A stretch of DNA of 64,000 nucleotides from IMG/VR virus record IMGVR_UViG_3300032294_002612, positions 62,001 to 126,000 of that record. One strand, 5' to 3'. The notes below the pieces were generated by a model. It did no database searches. It was not told the DNA's origin and worked only from the letters and a program-made list of their open reading frames with translations. Source of the DNA: a virus. Position 1 is the first letter of the stretch. Each line of letters opens with the position of its first letter. Position numbers and translations under genes: made by a program. Shown in pieces: positions 49,422-59,013 of the stretch.

Positions 49422-50059
49422 TAATTTGGTAACAATACATATGAAGTATGGCTATTTTCTGAAGGATTATAATCTATTTTAGGATTTAATTCTGAACCAT
49501 TACTTAGAATAATTCGATAATTAAATTCTTTCAATTTATTAAAATCAAATCCGCCATCTTGTGGCCAACGCCAATGTGGATTATTTAAATAATTTTGATA
49601 ATTAGTTCCTCTTTCTGCAGCATGTATTTCTACATATATAACTGGCCTACGTCCCGTGAATAAAAAGTCAAAAGTTGTTAAAACAATACTTTCCATTCCT
49701 TCTATATCAAGTTTTACAAAATCTGGTAATTCTAGCTTATTTTCTTTTATAAAATTCTCTAAGATTACATATTGAATATTTTGTTCTCTATCTAATTCCC
49801 CGTCTACTCTACAGTCTTTAAATCTTGTGTTATAAGTATTCTGTTCGTTATTTAGAGCTACGTCAAATATAGTAATATTAGAATAATGCTGCGTATTATG
49901 CTTCAATTCTGGGATATTATAATGAGATGGCTCGAACGCATATACATGTTTCGCTCCATTTTCAATAAAGAAATTTGACATTGCACCAATATGCGCTCCA
50001 ATATCATAAATAATACTATTTTGAGGTATAAAGTTTTTATATATTTCGAATTCTTCCAT
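49421..50059 (-). CDS. FkbM-type methyltransferase 2
   Basis: 212 residues: YDIGAHIGAMSNFFIENGAK (motif I), YAFEPSHYNIPELKHN (motif II), DFVKLDIEGMESIVL (motif III DxEG) and PVIYVEIH. Second member of the family in this cluster. Confidence 0.85.
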   Translation of the reverse strand: MEEFEIYKNFIPQNSIIYDIGAHIGAMSNFFIENGAKHVYAFEPSHYNIPELKHNTQHYSNITIFDVALNNEQNTYNTRFKDCRVDGELDREQNIQYVILENFIKENKLELPDFVKLDIEGMESIVLTTFDFLFTGRRPVIYVEIHAAERGTNYQNYLNNPHWRWPQDGGFDFNKLKEFNYRIILSNGSELNPKIDYNPSENSHTSYVLLPN

Positions 50060-50063
50060 ATAG

Positions 50064-50690
50064 TTATTGTTCTATTAAATATTTATAATTTTTATTTATA
50101 AAAAAAGAGTCTGATTCATCAGTATACCATATTTCATAATTATTATTTTCCATCCATTCTCTGATTTCTTTTATATATGGATTAATATAATGATTATTAT
50201 GTTCACTATAATGTGTTTCAATGGCAATAATCTTAGGCCTACTTTTTAAAAATTGTAACACAAAATATTCGCCTCCTTCTGTGTCAATAAATAGAACATC
50301 AATATTCTCTGGGTCAATCTCGTCAAACGTTATTGTTTTAACAGTATATTTATTATTTAATTCGTTATGGGACCAAAAAATGTCATATGGAGTTTTACCT
50401 CGAACTTCTTCAATAAAAGTTCCCGCCCCCTGATCATAAATTGTTGTGAAACCACTTTTATTTGAAATTGCATATGGATATAAAACTACATTATTTTTAT
50501 CTTTAATATGTAAATTAATATTTTCAATACATTTCGATAAAGGCTCTACCAAAATAATCTGTTTATTATCATTAGCCTGTTCAGAAAAACGACAATAATT
50601 TTTACCATTTTCGTCCCAAAAATAAACACCAACTTCACAAAAAATATTTAAAAGTTCTTGGTGTTTTGTATATAAATCTTTAAATATCAT
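50064..50690 (-). CDS. FkbM-type methyltransferase 3
   Basis: 208 residues: CEVGVYFWDENGKNYCRFSEQ then IILVEPLSKCIENINLHIKD, VDVLFIDTEGGEYFVLQFL and PKIIAIETHY. Motif order matches FkbM, though motif I is divergent. Overlaps the upstream GT9 gene by 11 bp. Confidence 0.78.
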   Translation of the reverse strand: MIFKDLYTKHQELLNIFCEVGVYFWDENGKNYCRFSEQANDNKQIILVEPLSKCIENINLHIKDKNNVVLYPYAISNKSGFTTIYDQGAGTFIEEVRGKTPYDIFWSHNELNNKYTVKTITFDEIDPENIDVLFIDTEGGEYFVLQFLKSRPKIIAIETHYSEHNNHYINPYIKEIREWMENNNYEIWYTDESDSFFINKNYKYLIEQ

Positions 50691-51633
50691 TTTTTATAAT
50701 ACTTTTTTCTAAGTTTATTTTATAATTTCTTTTTATAGCTTGTGAATTAAAATCTTGTAAATATGGTGATAATATATACCCTTTTTCATCATTAAGAATT
50801 TTATTTGATAATTCGGCTATATAGTTACAATCCCAATTTAATGGAAAACATGTTTCTGGAAACATAAGCCAACGAATCTGATGACTAGGAATAGAAGAAA
50901 ATGGTTGTTGAGAATGTCTAGAAAATGTAAGTGTCGGTATAGCATATCCATACGCAATATATTTAAAACCACTATCTGTAGCAATCATCATAGACGCATT
51001 AGAAATTAATTTACAAACATCTTCTATAGATCCATTAAAAATTTCTACATTTGAATTATCTTTTATATCGTTATAAAAATGATTTGTATCTGGTGTTGAA
51101 ACTATAATGCATTTATTTTCTTTCGACAATAGAGAAATTAATTTTGTTAAATACCAATCTTCCAATCTATGCCCGACAGAAGTTGAAGACACTAAATGTA
51201 GAACAATATATTTACCTTTATTATTTTCTACAGTTAACTCTGGTTTTGGAAAAAATTTGAAATACCGAATCCAGTCAAAATCATATTCAGTCCATTTTAA
51301 AGAATCAATATGTAAATCATAAAATTTATCATATTGTGTTTCCATTTCTTCTCTTATACTATCTGGTACATTTTCTAAGGCTCCATAGTAATTATCTAAA
51401 CCAAATTGACAATCTACCCAAAATTTTCTATATTTTTTATTTGGAATAATTTTAATTTCTTTATAAGTGTTCGGGTATAGTATATCTAAAGCTTCTTTTT
51501 GAAAGGTTTTTCCTTCGCTATCAATATAAGCAGTTATTTGTGCTTTTGGATATTTTTCTTTAATTGCAAATACAAAACGATTCGCACATAATACATCTCC
51601 CAGTCCACCCTCTAGCCGCACAGCTATATTCAT
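50680..51633 (-). CDS. Glycosyltransferase family 9 (heptosyltransferase-like) 3
   Basis: 317 residues: RLEGGLGDVLCANRFVFAIK is the GT9 N-terminal glycine-rich motif; YIVLHLVSS and MMIATDSGFKYIAYGYAIPT are the donor-side motifs (D-S-G-x-x-x-x-A). The most typical GT9 of the cluster. Confidence 0.82.
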   Translation of the reverse strand: MNIAVRLEGGLGDVLCANRFVFAIKEKYPKAQITAYIDSEGKTFQKEALDILYPNTYKEIKIIPNKKYRKFWVDCQFGLDNYYGALENVPDSIREEMETQYDKFYDLHIDSLKWTEYDFDWIRYFKFFPKPELTVENNKGKYIVLHLVSSTSVGHRLEDWYLTKLISLLSKENKCIIVSTPDTNHFYNDIKDNSNVEIFNGSIEDVCKLISNASMMIATDSGFKYIAYGYAIPTLTFSRHSQQPFSSIPSHQIRWLMFPETCFPLNWDCNYIAELSNKILNDEKGYILSPYLQDFNSQAIKRNYKINLEKSIIKNDI

Positions 51634-51992
51634 TTTTGACTATCTCCTTTTTCAATTCTATAACTATCAGAATCTTTATGCTGAGTTGAAAACTCGATAA
51701 TTGAACTGTCTTCTATAGCTTGAATTTGATGTGGAAAAAATCTATTAATATCAACTATATCTCCGATATTAAGTTCTTCAGAATATTTATCTGCATTAGT
51801 TAAATCAAAATAACTGAGAATTAATTTACCTTTTAATACGTAAAAGGTTTCTTTTTTTTCGACATGGAAATGCATAGAAAATTTAGATCCAGCATTAAAC
51901 TCTAATATTTTTCCACAATATTCTTCATTATTAACAATCCAAATTTCTTTTCCCCAAGACTTATTTACGATATTTTCTGGTAATCGTTTCAT
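51630..51992 (-). CDS. Cupin domain protein (mannose-6-phosphate isomerase-like)
   Basis: 120 residues: WGKEIWIVNNEEYCGKILEF, then cupin motif 1 FSMHFHVEKKETFYVLKG and motif 2 GDIVDINRFFPHQIQAIEDS. This resembles the C-terminal cupin of bifunctional mannose-1-phosphate guanylyltransferases/isomerases. With the GDP-mannose dehydratase nearby it fits a GDP-sugar pathway. Confidence 0.8.
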   Translation of the reverse strand: MKRLPENIVNKSWGKEIWIVNNEEYCGKILEFNAGSKFSMHFHVEKKETFYVLKGKLILSYFDLTNADKYSEELNIGDIVDINRFFPHQIQAIEDSSIIEFSTQHKDSDSYRIEKGDSQK

Positions 51993-53083
51993 TTTGATAG
52001 AATACCTTTAAATTTATTAAAAAGATATAAACATATTTCTTGATTTGTTTCAAGAAAAGTTCTCAATTGATCCATGCCTTGGATTTTTTCTGGTAAATCT
52101 TTATTGATGTCTTCTTTAATGTCTTTAATTAAACCAGCATCAAAAGCAATCCATGCACCACTTTTTTTAGCAAAGCCCCATTGAATTAACATGTCTGCGA
52201 TTTCGTATTCCAACCATACGCTTTTACCATCACTTCTTCCATGTCTAATTGGGTAAGTAACTTCAACACCATCTTTTTCATTGGTAGTTTTACGTAAAAG
52301 AATTTTAGACCAGTGACCAATAATTTTATCACCCTCTAAAATTTGATCTGATTTATATCTAGGCTGAAATTCAAAAATCCAATCCGCATAATGTTGTAAA
52401 GCATTTCCGCCAGAACTATTCGTAAGTTTTGGATCGGTTTTAGCATATGGATTGATTTGAACATTAGAACGGACTTGAGAAATAAGTCCGCAAATATGCC
52501 CAAAAGTTGAAAGTGGTAACATAATTCTACGCAAAAAATTTGAAGTAAGAACTGCTCCAGCAGCTACTTTCGCACTATCCTCAAACCCCTTACTTAAATC
52601 ATTTTTAGAAATAAGAGCGTCCATACTATCAATAAGAAAGTAATAACGAGTATTTTCTGGATTATTTTTAATAAGCTCTAGAATTAAAGTTGCTATATTT
52701 TCATATATATTTGAACGCAATACAAAGCATGTACCTTTATCCCAATTTTCTGGATCATCTACAAAATTAACCCCAGAGATTTTTTTAACATTGGAATTTA
52801 AACGACCTTCTGCTTTAACTAAAAAGCCTTTTGAATTAGGAACAGTTTTAAGAAAATTGTTCATAATAAGTAATGCGGAACTTGTTTTTCCACCACCACT
52901 TACTCCAGTAAAACGAACAATCGCTGGAACTTCGAGTGAACCGCCAAGTTCCGAATCTAGAAGAAGAGAGCCAGTTGATACTTGAAAAACCTGTTCATCT
53001 TCAAAATTATAATGTGAATCTTTATTATCTTTAAGATGTGAAGATAATATGCTTTTACCTGTTAATGCGTTTTCTTTTGCCAT
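51989..53083 (-). CDS. recA: RecA-family recombinase (UvsX-like)
   Basis: 364 residues. Walker A TGVSGGGKTSSALL (about 59-72), Walker B RYYFLIDSMDAL (about 144-155), GLISQVRSNV (loop region) and SGGNALQHYADWIFEF, the RecA/UvsX consensus. Catalyses strand exchange for recombination-dependent replication. It sits between the cupin and a small gene inside the glycan cluster, overlapping the cupin gene by 4 bp. Confidence 0.92.
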   Translation of the reverse strand: MAKENALTGKSILSSHLKDNKDSHYNFEDEQVFQVSTGSLLLDSELGGSLEVPAIVRFTGVSGGGKTSSALLIMNNFLKTVPNSKGFLVKAEGRLNSNVKKISGVNFVDDPENWDKGTCFVLRSNIYENIATLILELIKNNPENTRYYFLIDSMDALISKNDLSKGFEDSAKVAAGAVLTSNFLRRIMLPLSTFGHICGLISQVRSNVQINPYAKTDPKLTNSSGGNALQHYADWIFEFQPRYKSDQILEGDKIIGHWSKILLRKTTNEKDGVEVTYPIRHGRSDGKSVWLEYEIADMLIQWGFAKKSGAWIAFDAGLIKDIKEDINKDLPEKIQGMDQLRTFLETNQEICLYLFNKFKGILSK

Positions 53084-53433
53084 AAATTTAGAAACTCTCT
53101 TAAGTTTAGAGCTTTATCTAAATCATATGTTTTTTTGTTTTCGAAAGCAATATTATTATTTTCTACTTCAAATTTTTTTATTTCAGGTAAATTAAGATTA
53201 AATTTTTTATACTCTTTATTAAGAAATTTTCTTCCATCATCTGATAAAAGCCAGCACAAACTATTTAATTTAAAATTAAGTTCTAAACTTTCCCAAAAGT
53301 CTTGATTTGGAAAAATCTTTATTAAAAGATTGGCCATTTTCATTTCTTTAGGCCAAATTATATTTGAGCCTTCTTTCAGAAGGCGCTTTATAAATTCTTT
53401 TTTATTTATGTTGGTATTCCGTGCAGCTTTCAC
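53062..53433 (-). CDS. Hypothetical protein, 123 residues
   Basis: MKAARNTNINKKEFIKRLLK at the start; basic helical; LLIKIFPNQDFWESLELNFK and LCWLLSDDGRKFLNKEYKKF midway. Overlaps recA by 22 bp and the 61-residue gene by 32 bp. Possibly a recombination accessory, judged only by position. Confidence 0.6.
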   Translation of the reverse strand: MKAARNTNINKKEFIKRLLKEGSNIIWPKEMKMANLLIKIFPNQDFWESLELNFKLNSLCWLLSDDGRKFLNKEYKKFNLNLPEIKKFEVENNNIAFENKKTYDLDKALNLREFLNLWQKKTH

Positions 53434-53587
53434 AATCTGAAGGTTTTACATCCATTAGTTGTTTTTTATTACAAAAATAACCCTGAACTTCATAATTACC
53501 GCCTTGGCATGAACATCTTTTTATAGTTTTTGAAACGACATCCGCAGAACGGAAAATGCAAGTTTTATGTTTTTCTTCACTATTCAT
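53402..53587 (-). CDS. Small Cys-rich protein, 61 residues
   Basis: Eight Cys residues in pairs (CIFR, RCSCQGG, YFCNKKQ, CESC) suggest a zinc- or Fe-S-binding mini-domain; similar small proteins accompany sugar-transfer clusters in bacteria and phages. Function unknown. Confidence 0.6.
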   Translation of the reverse strand: MNSEEKHKTCIFRSADVVSKTIKRCSCQGGNYEVQGYFCNKKQLMDVKPSDCESCTEYQHK

Positions 53588-53594
53588 AACTATA

Positions 53595-54650
53595 TTATAT
53601 TACATTTTTATAATCATTGTCCACCATTAATTTTATTAATTCTTCAAAAGAAATATTTGGTTGCCAATTTAATTTTTCTTTAGCTTCTGAAGGGTTTCCA
53701 AGTAATAAATCTACTTCTGCTGGTCTATAAAATTGTTCATTAATTTTTACTAATATTTGATTATCATAATAAATTGAATTAATTGTCCTTTTAAGGATAA
53801 ATTTTTCTTCTAAATCTTGTCCAGACCATTCTCCAAAAATACCAGCAGCGTTAAAAGCTTTTTCTATAAATTCTTTGACAGTATGCGTTTCCCCAGAAGC
53901 AAGAAGATATTCTTTTGGTTCTTTTTGATTTAGCATTTGCCAAATACCTTTAACAAAATCTTTTGCATGACTCCAATCCCTTTTTGCATAAATATTTCCT
54001 AACTCTAGGGGCTTAATTTCATGATTTTTTTCTATTGCTTTTTTAATTTTAGCAATTTCTTTTGTAATTTTTCTTGTAACAAATTCTTCTCCACGTCTTT
54101 CACTTTCATGGTTATATAATAAACCTTGAATAGCATAAAGATTATAACTTTCTCTATATACTTTAACAATATGTCTAGCAGCCGCTTTTGCTGCACCATA
54201 TGGACTTCTTGGTTTTAAAGGGTGTTTTTCGTCTTGTGGGCTATAATCTACATTACCAAGTTCCTCTGAAGACCCAGCATTATAAAAGCGGCAATTCGGA
54301 GCATGTTTTCGAATCGCCTCTAAACATCGAATAACTCCAATAGCATCAATATCAAAAGTTTGTTCTGGGATTTGCCAAGATGCCCCAACAAAACTTTGCG
54401 CAGCTAGATTGATAAAATAATCTGGTTTTACGTCTCTTACGATATTATCTATTGATTGCGAATCTGTTAAATCCCCCGTAATTAATTTAAATCTAGAATT
54501 ATTTAATAAATGTTTAATATTATGATGATTATTAGTAGAAGCTCGGCGTACCATCCCAAAAATTTCATAATTAGGATCTTCTAGCAATAAATCGGCCATA
54601 TAGCTACCATCTTGTCCGGTAACACCTGTTATTATAACTTTTTTAGGCAT
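53595..54650 (-). CDS. gmd: GDP-mannose 4,6-dehydratase
   Basis: Start at MPKKVIITGVTGQDGSYMAD. About 351 residues of the SDR family: TGVTGQDGSY (NAD-binding GxxGxxG), VRRAS, LAAQSFVG, catalytic SSEELG...SPYGAAKAAA (YxxxK), YNHESERRGEEFVTRKI and RDWSHAKDFVKG, all Gmd-specific. It makes GDP-4-keto-6-deoxymannose, the precursor of GDP-fucose, rhamnose or perosamine. Overlaps the upstream gene by 8 bp. Confidence 0.95.
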   Translation of the reverse strand: MPKKVIITGVTGQDGSYMADLLLEDPNYEIFGMVRRASTNNHHNIKHLLNNSRFKLITGDLTDSQSIDNIVRDVKPDYFINLAAQSFVGASWQIPEQTFDIDAIGVIRCLEAIRKHAPNCRFYNAGSSEELGNVDYSPQDEKHPLKPRSPYGAAKAAARHIVKVYRESYNLYAIQGLLYNHESERRGEEFVTRKITKEIAKIKKAIEKNHEIKPLELGNIYAKRDWSHAKDFVKGIWQMLNQKEPKEYLLASGETHTVKEFIEKAFNAAGIFGEWSGQDLEEKFILKRTINSIYYDNQILVKINEQFYRPAEVDLLLGNPSEAKEKLNWQPNISFEELIKLMVDNDYKNVI

Positions 54651-55074
54651 ATTCTTCATCGTCGTCTTCATTATCTGTTGGCTCATATTTTTGTTGACTA
54701 TCTAAAGTTTTAAGGTAAAATTGTTCTATTTGATTTATTATGTTATTATATTTTTCTTGATATATTTCAGTACTTTCTGTTATTTCGTCTTTATTTTGAA
54801 GAGCTGAGTAAAATACATTTTTAGGGGAATTTAATATATCATTAATTATTTTTAAATCTGAACTTGCTATATTTTGATTAGCAAATTTTTTCCATGTTTT
54901 TATAAATTCTTGATGAACATGCTTGTCTTTAAAATCATTTTCTTCATTTATATGGTTAGCAATATAATTAAAACAAAAAAATAACATTGACAATTGAAGA
55001 TTTTGCATAAATTTAGTCTCCAATGTTTGATCCATTGAATCCCGTAGATTTTTATGCAAATCTTTGTTTTTCAT
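54643..55074 (-). CDS. Hypothetical acidic protein, 143 residues
   Basis: MKNKDLHKNLRDSMDQTLET at the start, long helices and an acidic tail (NEDDDEEYA). LSMLFFCFNYIANHINEEND suggests a possible helical hairpin. Coupled between the RNR and gmd genes by short overlaps. Confidence 0.62.
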   Translation of the reverse strand: MKNKDLHKNLRDSMDQTLETKFMQNLQLSMLFFCFNYIANHINEENDFKDKHVHQEFIKTWKKFANQNIASSDLKIINDILNSPKNVFYSALQNKDEITESTEIYQEKYNNIINQIEQFYLKTLDSQQKYEPTDNEDDDEEYA

Positions 55075-57053
55075 TATTTGATTGGACAGGCGCCGCCTTC
55101 ACATTCAATACCATCCAAAGCATCACTCCCAATATTTTGGTTTAAAATAGTAATTGGTTTTACTTTAGACTTTTTGTTTTCATATGCTTCTTTTGTAATT
55201 TCTTCATAAGGAGCTTGCTTAAAACCGTGCTTTTGTCTTAACAAGAAGCTAACAGATTTAATTCCATTTTCGTAGTTTTCAGAAAGCCACTTTTTAAGAT
55301 CCCCAAGTTCTGAATCGCTATAATAAGCAGTAACGCTAACCGCATTATCAGACCAAACTTCTTGAAGTTTTTTTACCATTTCGAGTTGTTTGATTACGCC
55401 CATGTCATCTGCAAATAATGCACCATCTGGCGTTTCACATGGAAATTCAACTACAACAGTATCATGGTTTTCAGATCCATCAAAATTAACCACATATTCA
55501 ACATTATAACCTAAATCTCTACAATAGCTTACTAAAGCATCATTGCTTGCCATTCTCACTCTCCGAATATAATATTTAGAATAAGCTGGGTGTACTCCTG
55601 GCGTAGATCCACCTAAAAGACTTAATGTACCGCTAGGCTTAATTGTTGTTAATTTAATACTACGATTCCATCCGCGCTCTTTACTCCATTCTTTATCAAA
55701 TTTACGAAGTTCTTTGTAACAAGCATCTAGCCATTCGACTTTATCAAGAGATTGACAAATACCAGTAACGCCTAATCCAAGACGCATATTTTTATGTACA
55801 ATACGATTTGTTTCTTCATGAATAAAAGATAGTGCGGCAATAGCTTTCTGAGTTTTATACAAAAGTTTAGCACAAAGATTTAATTCTTCTTTCGAAGTTA
55901 TATTATTTAAATATAATTCAGAAAGGTTACAGCACTCATAAGAAGCAAGGCTAATCTCTCCGCATGGATTTGTTCCAACAACATTATCTTCATCAGTTGG
56001 GTAAAGATTACTGTCTTTCATTGGCCCGTCTTTAAGTCTTCCATATTTTTGAGAAAGTGGAAGATTAAAAAATCCGTAGGGTTCGCCTTTTGCAAAACCA
56101 GTTTGAGAGTCTAACACATAACCATTACTCCATATCTCATTTGAGATATGAGAAAAATCATCCGCATAAATTGTGTTATTGGACATGGCACGCCAATTAG
56201 GTATATTACCAAGCGACCAGTTTTTAGCACGAAGAAAAAGATAATCATCTGGATCTCCAATCGCAATTTGTGCGCTGCGACGAACATTTCCAGAAACTAC
56301 AATACCGCCAATAATATTACAAATATCGAGAACATCAATAGAACGAAGTTTTTTACCTTCTCTAGTTTGGAAAATTTTATTAATTTTTTCAATACCATCC
56401 AACAAAATTTGAGGCCCACTAGCTATGCCACCAAAACCACCAATTCGTTCACCAGCGCCACGAATAAGAATTGTCGAATAATTAAATGATTTACCATTAT
56501 TAAAAAAGGCTTCAAGAACTTTTTCTAAAAGATGAATCCAGCCTTCACGGCTATCAGGTACGATAAAATCCGCATCTTTAGTATTTTTATGCGATATGTT
56601 CACACCTTTTTTAATACGAGGTAATTCATGAATATCTTCACGACGAATAGAAAAACCCACACCACCACCAAGCATTAAATTTTCAAAAAGAAATAGAAAC
56701 GACTTAATGCTATTCATTGAAACGTTCCAACAATTTAAAAGTGAGTTTGCTCCAAAACGGTCAACAGTTGGAGTTCCTAGTTGCCAAAGCATTCTTCCTG
56801 CAAAGTTACATTTAAGATTAAATATAAGATCAAAAAGCTGTTCAGCTTCTTCTTGAGTATAATTTGCGCCAATTTTTTGCGCGCCATTTATACAACGACG
56901 AATTGTTTCATGCCATTCTTCTGTTTTACCATCATCTTTTAAACGAGCATATGTTCTTTTATAAACAATATAACCTAGACCGTTAAATCCCCAATTTGGT
57001 TGTTTGGTTGCGTATTTGTTGGCAAACTTTTCTGAAATAATTTCTGTGCTCAT
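55074..57053 (-). CDS. nrdJ: Class II (B12-dependent) ribonucleoside-triphosphate reductase
   Basis: About 659 residues. NSLLNCWNVSMNSIKSFLFL (active-site Cys), GGGVGFSIRREDIH, GTNPCGEISLASYECCNLSE (radical Cys and Cys408-like), TTIKPSGTLSLLGG and the C-terminal CEGGACPIK Cys pair are the hallmarks of adenosylcobalamin RTPR. Converts NTPs to dNTPs without oxygen dependence, needing only B12. Start at MSTEIISEK; a start to 57074 is possible. Confidence 0.95.
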   Translation of the reverse strand: MSTEIISEKFANKYATKQPNWGFNGLGYIVYKRTYARLKDDGKTEEWHETIRRCINGAQKIGANYTQEEAEQLFDLIFNLKCNFAGRMLWQLGTPTVDRFGANSLLNCWNVSMNSIKSFLFLFENLMLGGGVGFSIRREDIHELPRIKKGVNISHKNTKDADFIVPDSREGWIHLLEKVLEAFFNNGKSFNYSTILIRGAGERIGGFGGIASGPQILLDGIEKINKIFQTREGKKLRSIDVLDICNIIGGIVVSGNVRRSAQIAIGDPDDYLFLRAKNWSLGNIPNWRAMSNNTIYADDFSHISNEIWSNGYVLDSQTGFAKGEPYGFFNLPLSQKYGRLKDGPMKDSNLYPTDEDNVVGTNPCGEISLASYECCNLSELYLNNITSKEELNLCAKLLYKTQKAIAALSFIHEETNRIVHKNMRLGLGVTGICQSLDKVEWLDACYKELRKFDKEWSKERGWNRSIKLTTIKPSGTLSLLGGSTPGVHPAYSKYYIRRVRMASNDALVSYCRDLGYNVEYVVNFDGSENHDTVVVEFPCETPDGALFADDMGVIKQLEMVKKLQEVWSDNAVSVTAYYSDSELGDLKKWLSENYENGIKSVSFLLRQKHGFKQAPYEEITKEAYENKKSKVKPITILNQNIGSDALDGIECEGGACPIK

Positions 57054-57121
57054 TGTTTCTAAATTATACATCAATATGATTAATGATGCAAAAAAATAAA
57101 AATTATCAAAATATAAAAAAC

Positions 57122-57460
57122 TTATTGAATTACTTTTGGTGTATGATTTAAATTTCTTTTTTCCTTCCAGTCTTTAACATATCCTTTCTTAACTGGGTCA
57201 TTTTTTGTACCACCACGTTTTTCACTCAATTCTTTAGATAAATCCATCATTTCTCCGAAAGTCCCCGCTTTATTAGTTTTATCCATAAATGCCCGTTTAG
57301 AATATGGGTCTATATTCGTATCAATACTTGCTTGTGGGACCGTAAATTCTCGATTCCATTTAATACCGTTTTCATCAATAAATATTTTTTCATCATTCAT
57401 ATGAAAAAATATATCTTGAATTTCTTCTGTATCTGGATGACTAAATGTATAATAAGGCAT
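57122..57460 (-). CDS. Hypothetical protein, 112 residues
   Basis: MPYYTFSHPDTEEIQDIFFH has the N-terminal MPxYxFxHP pattern of FmdB-type mini-proteins but lacks their Cys4; the rest is a basic helical tail (EKRGGTKNDPVKKGYVKDWK). AAGG precedes the ATG. Function unknown. Confidence 0.62.
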   Translation of the reverse strand: MPYYTFSHPDTEEIQDIFFHMNDEKIFIDENGIKWNREFTVPQASIDTNIDPYSKRAFMDKTNKAGTFGEMMDLSKELSEKRGGTKNDPVKKGYVKDWKEKRNLNHTPKVIQ

Positions 57461-57465
57461 ATACC

Positions 57466-57606
57466 TTATTTTATAGATTTTTTATTATTTTTTCTAATTT
57501 GATATGCCCTAGGAGACATTCTACGTAATTCACCGTTTGGCATACGCATATATTCTGTACCATCTTTAAATTTAATTTTTTCACCAATATTTGTAGTCGT
57601 TTCCAT
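57466..57606 (-). CDS. Tiny basic protein, 46 residues
   Basis: METTTNIGEKIKFKDGTEYM and onwards, ending with a Lys/Arg-rich tail (RAYQIRKNNKKSIK). It fills the gap between two genes with 1-5 bp spacing, which supports it. Could bind nucleic acid. Confidence 0.55.
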   Translation of the reverse strand: METTTNIGEKIKFKDGTEYMRMPNGELRRMSPRAYQIRKNNKKSIK

Positions 57607-57607
57607 A

Positions 57608-58696
57608 TTAAATATTTTTCATTATATCTAAAATAGAATCCACCATTTTAGAATATGTAAACTGTTCTTGTAATTTTAAGCCTTCTGTATTAATTGGACT
57701 ATTTTTATAGCGAGATTCTACTAGGTCTAGACCTTGTAAAAATTCTTCTTCGCTCCAGTCAAAAATATTCCCTTGGTTAAACTCCATCCCCTGTTTGAAA
57801 AAGATATTATCATAACATGGAATTTTTCCATTTGGAGAAATTAAAACTGTATTTTTTTCATTCATCCAATCTTTATAAGCATGGGCATTCAAACCAATAC
57901 AATGTTTTCCCAAAGCAACTGATTGAAATTCAGGTAACCCCCACCCCTCACCACCACTCATAGCTAAAACAATATCTGTATTATTTAATAAATCATTATA
58001 AGCTTCATTAGATGGCATGTAATTTAAAAAATTAATATTAAAATAATTTTGGCCATTTAAAGCTTGTTGAATAATTTGTGTTTGAATATTTGGGTCAAGA
58101 AAATGATTAAATATTGCACAATTTAAAGTATAGTTTGGATTATTACCATACTTTTTCGCCCAAAGCGCAAGTGTTTTTAGATGCCTTTTTCTTTGCGGCT
58201 CTAATTTTCCAAAAAGACCAAATTGAATTCCAGTTGTATTTCTTTTCTGAGTCTTTTTAAAATGAGTATTATCAAAAGCTAAAGGCAAATAATCTACATT
58301 ATTAATGCCCAAAGATTTAAAAATTGATACAGAGTAATTACTAGAAAACAAAACTTTTTCATTATTTTTTATGAAATTAATTTCTGTAGCCGTAGGAGAA
58401 TCAACTTCATAAAAAGATAATAGAACTTGTTTATTAGAAAAGCTTTCTAAGCTACCATTAATATGCCATAATTTAAATATAGGAGTATTTTTGTTATGAT
58501 CTTTTCCAGCAGAATTTATCGAATTCTGAAGCCATTGAAAAAAATCTTGATCTTGATTTTGAGAACTAAGATCTGCCCCTCCAATAGGAAATAGATTAAT
58601 TTGTACTTTTTTAGTATAAAGTTCTCTTAAAATTGAAAGAGAGACTTGTCCTAAAGAAGTAGAATTTAATGGTAAATTAAAAGCTAATTTAGACAC
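57608..58696 (-). CDS. Glycosyltransferase family 4-like
   Basis: 362 residues of a GT-B fold: LPLNSTSLGQVSLSILRELY N-terminally; the C-terminal donor domain FGLFGKLEPQRKRHLKTLAL and AMSGGEGWGLPEFQSVALGK (E-x7-E). Part of the phage glycosylation set. Confidence 0.85.
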   Translation of the reverse strand: MSKLAFNLPLNSTSLGQVSLSILRELYTKKVQINLFPIGGADLSSQNQDQDFFQWLQNSINSAGKDHNKNTPIFKLWHINGSLESFSNKQVLLSFYEVDSPTATEINFIKNNEKVLFSSNYSVSIFKSLGINNVDYLPLAFDNTHFKKTQKRNTTGIQFGLFGKLEPQRKRHLKTLALWAKKYGNNPNYTLNCAIFNHFLDPNIQTQIIQQALNGQNYFNINFLNYMPSNEAYNDLLNNTDIVLAMSGGEGWGLPEFQSVALGKHCIGLNAHAYKDWMNEKNTVLISPNGKIPCYDNIFFKQGMEFNQGNIFDWSEEEFLQGLDLVESRYKNSPINTEGLKLQEQFTYSKMVDSILDIMKNI

Positions 58697-58699
58697 AGA

Positions 58700-59008
58700 T
58701 TAGAATGGAATTTCTTCAGATTTTACAGTTTCTTTTTTTACTGGAGTTTTTGTAACTTTTGTTTCTACATCTGTAGAAGATGTAGCAACCCCTTTTGCAG
58801 ATCCATTCGCAGGCCCATTATCAAAATAAATACGATAATCAGGTTGATTTGATCCTTCAGTTTTATATTTATTTTTGAACACTATTACGCTAATTTCTTC
58901 TCCAGACTTAGATTTAATTTTTCCGGTAAGAAATTGATTTCCGGTTTTAGAAGACTTGATCCAAAAGGCTCCAGCTTCTTCGAGTTTAGGTTTATCGTTG
59001 TTATCCAT
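58700..59008 (-). CDS. SSB-like DUF736-type protein
   Basis: Start at MDNNDKPKLEEAGAFWIKSS. EAGAFWIKSSKTGNQFLTGKI...VFKNKYK...QPDYRIYFD follows the DUF736 pattern, and the acidic-tipped C-terminus SEEIPF mimics the SSB tail (DDDIPF) that recruits replication partners. I infer an OB-like single-strand binding protein. It has a consensus promoter inside the upstream sigma gene's stop region. Confidence 0.65.
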   Translation of the reverse strand: MDNNDKPKLEEAGAFWIKSSKTGNQFLTGKIKSKSGEEISVIVFKNKYKTEGSNQPDYRIYFDNGPANGSAKGVATSSTDVETKVTKTPVKKETVKSEEIPF

Positions 59009-59013
59009 AATCT

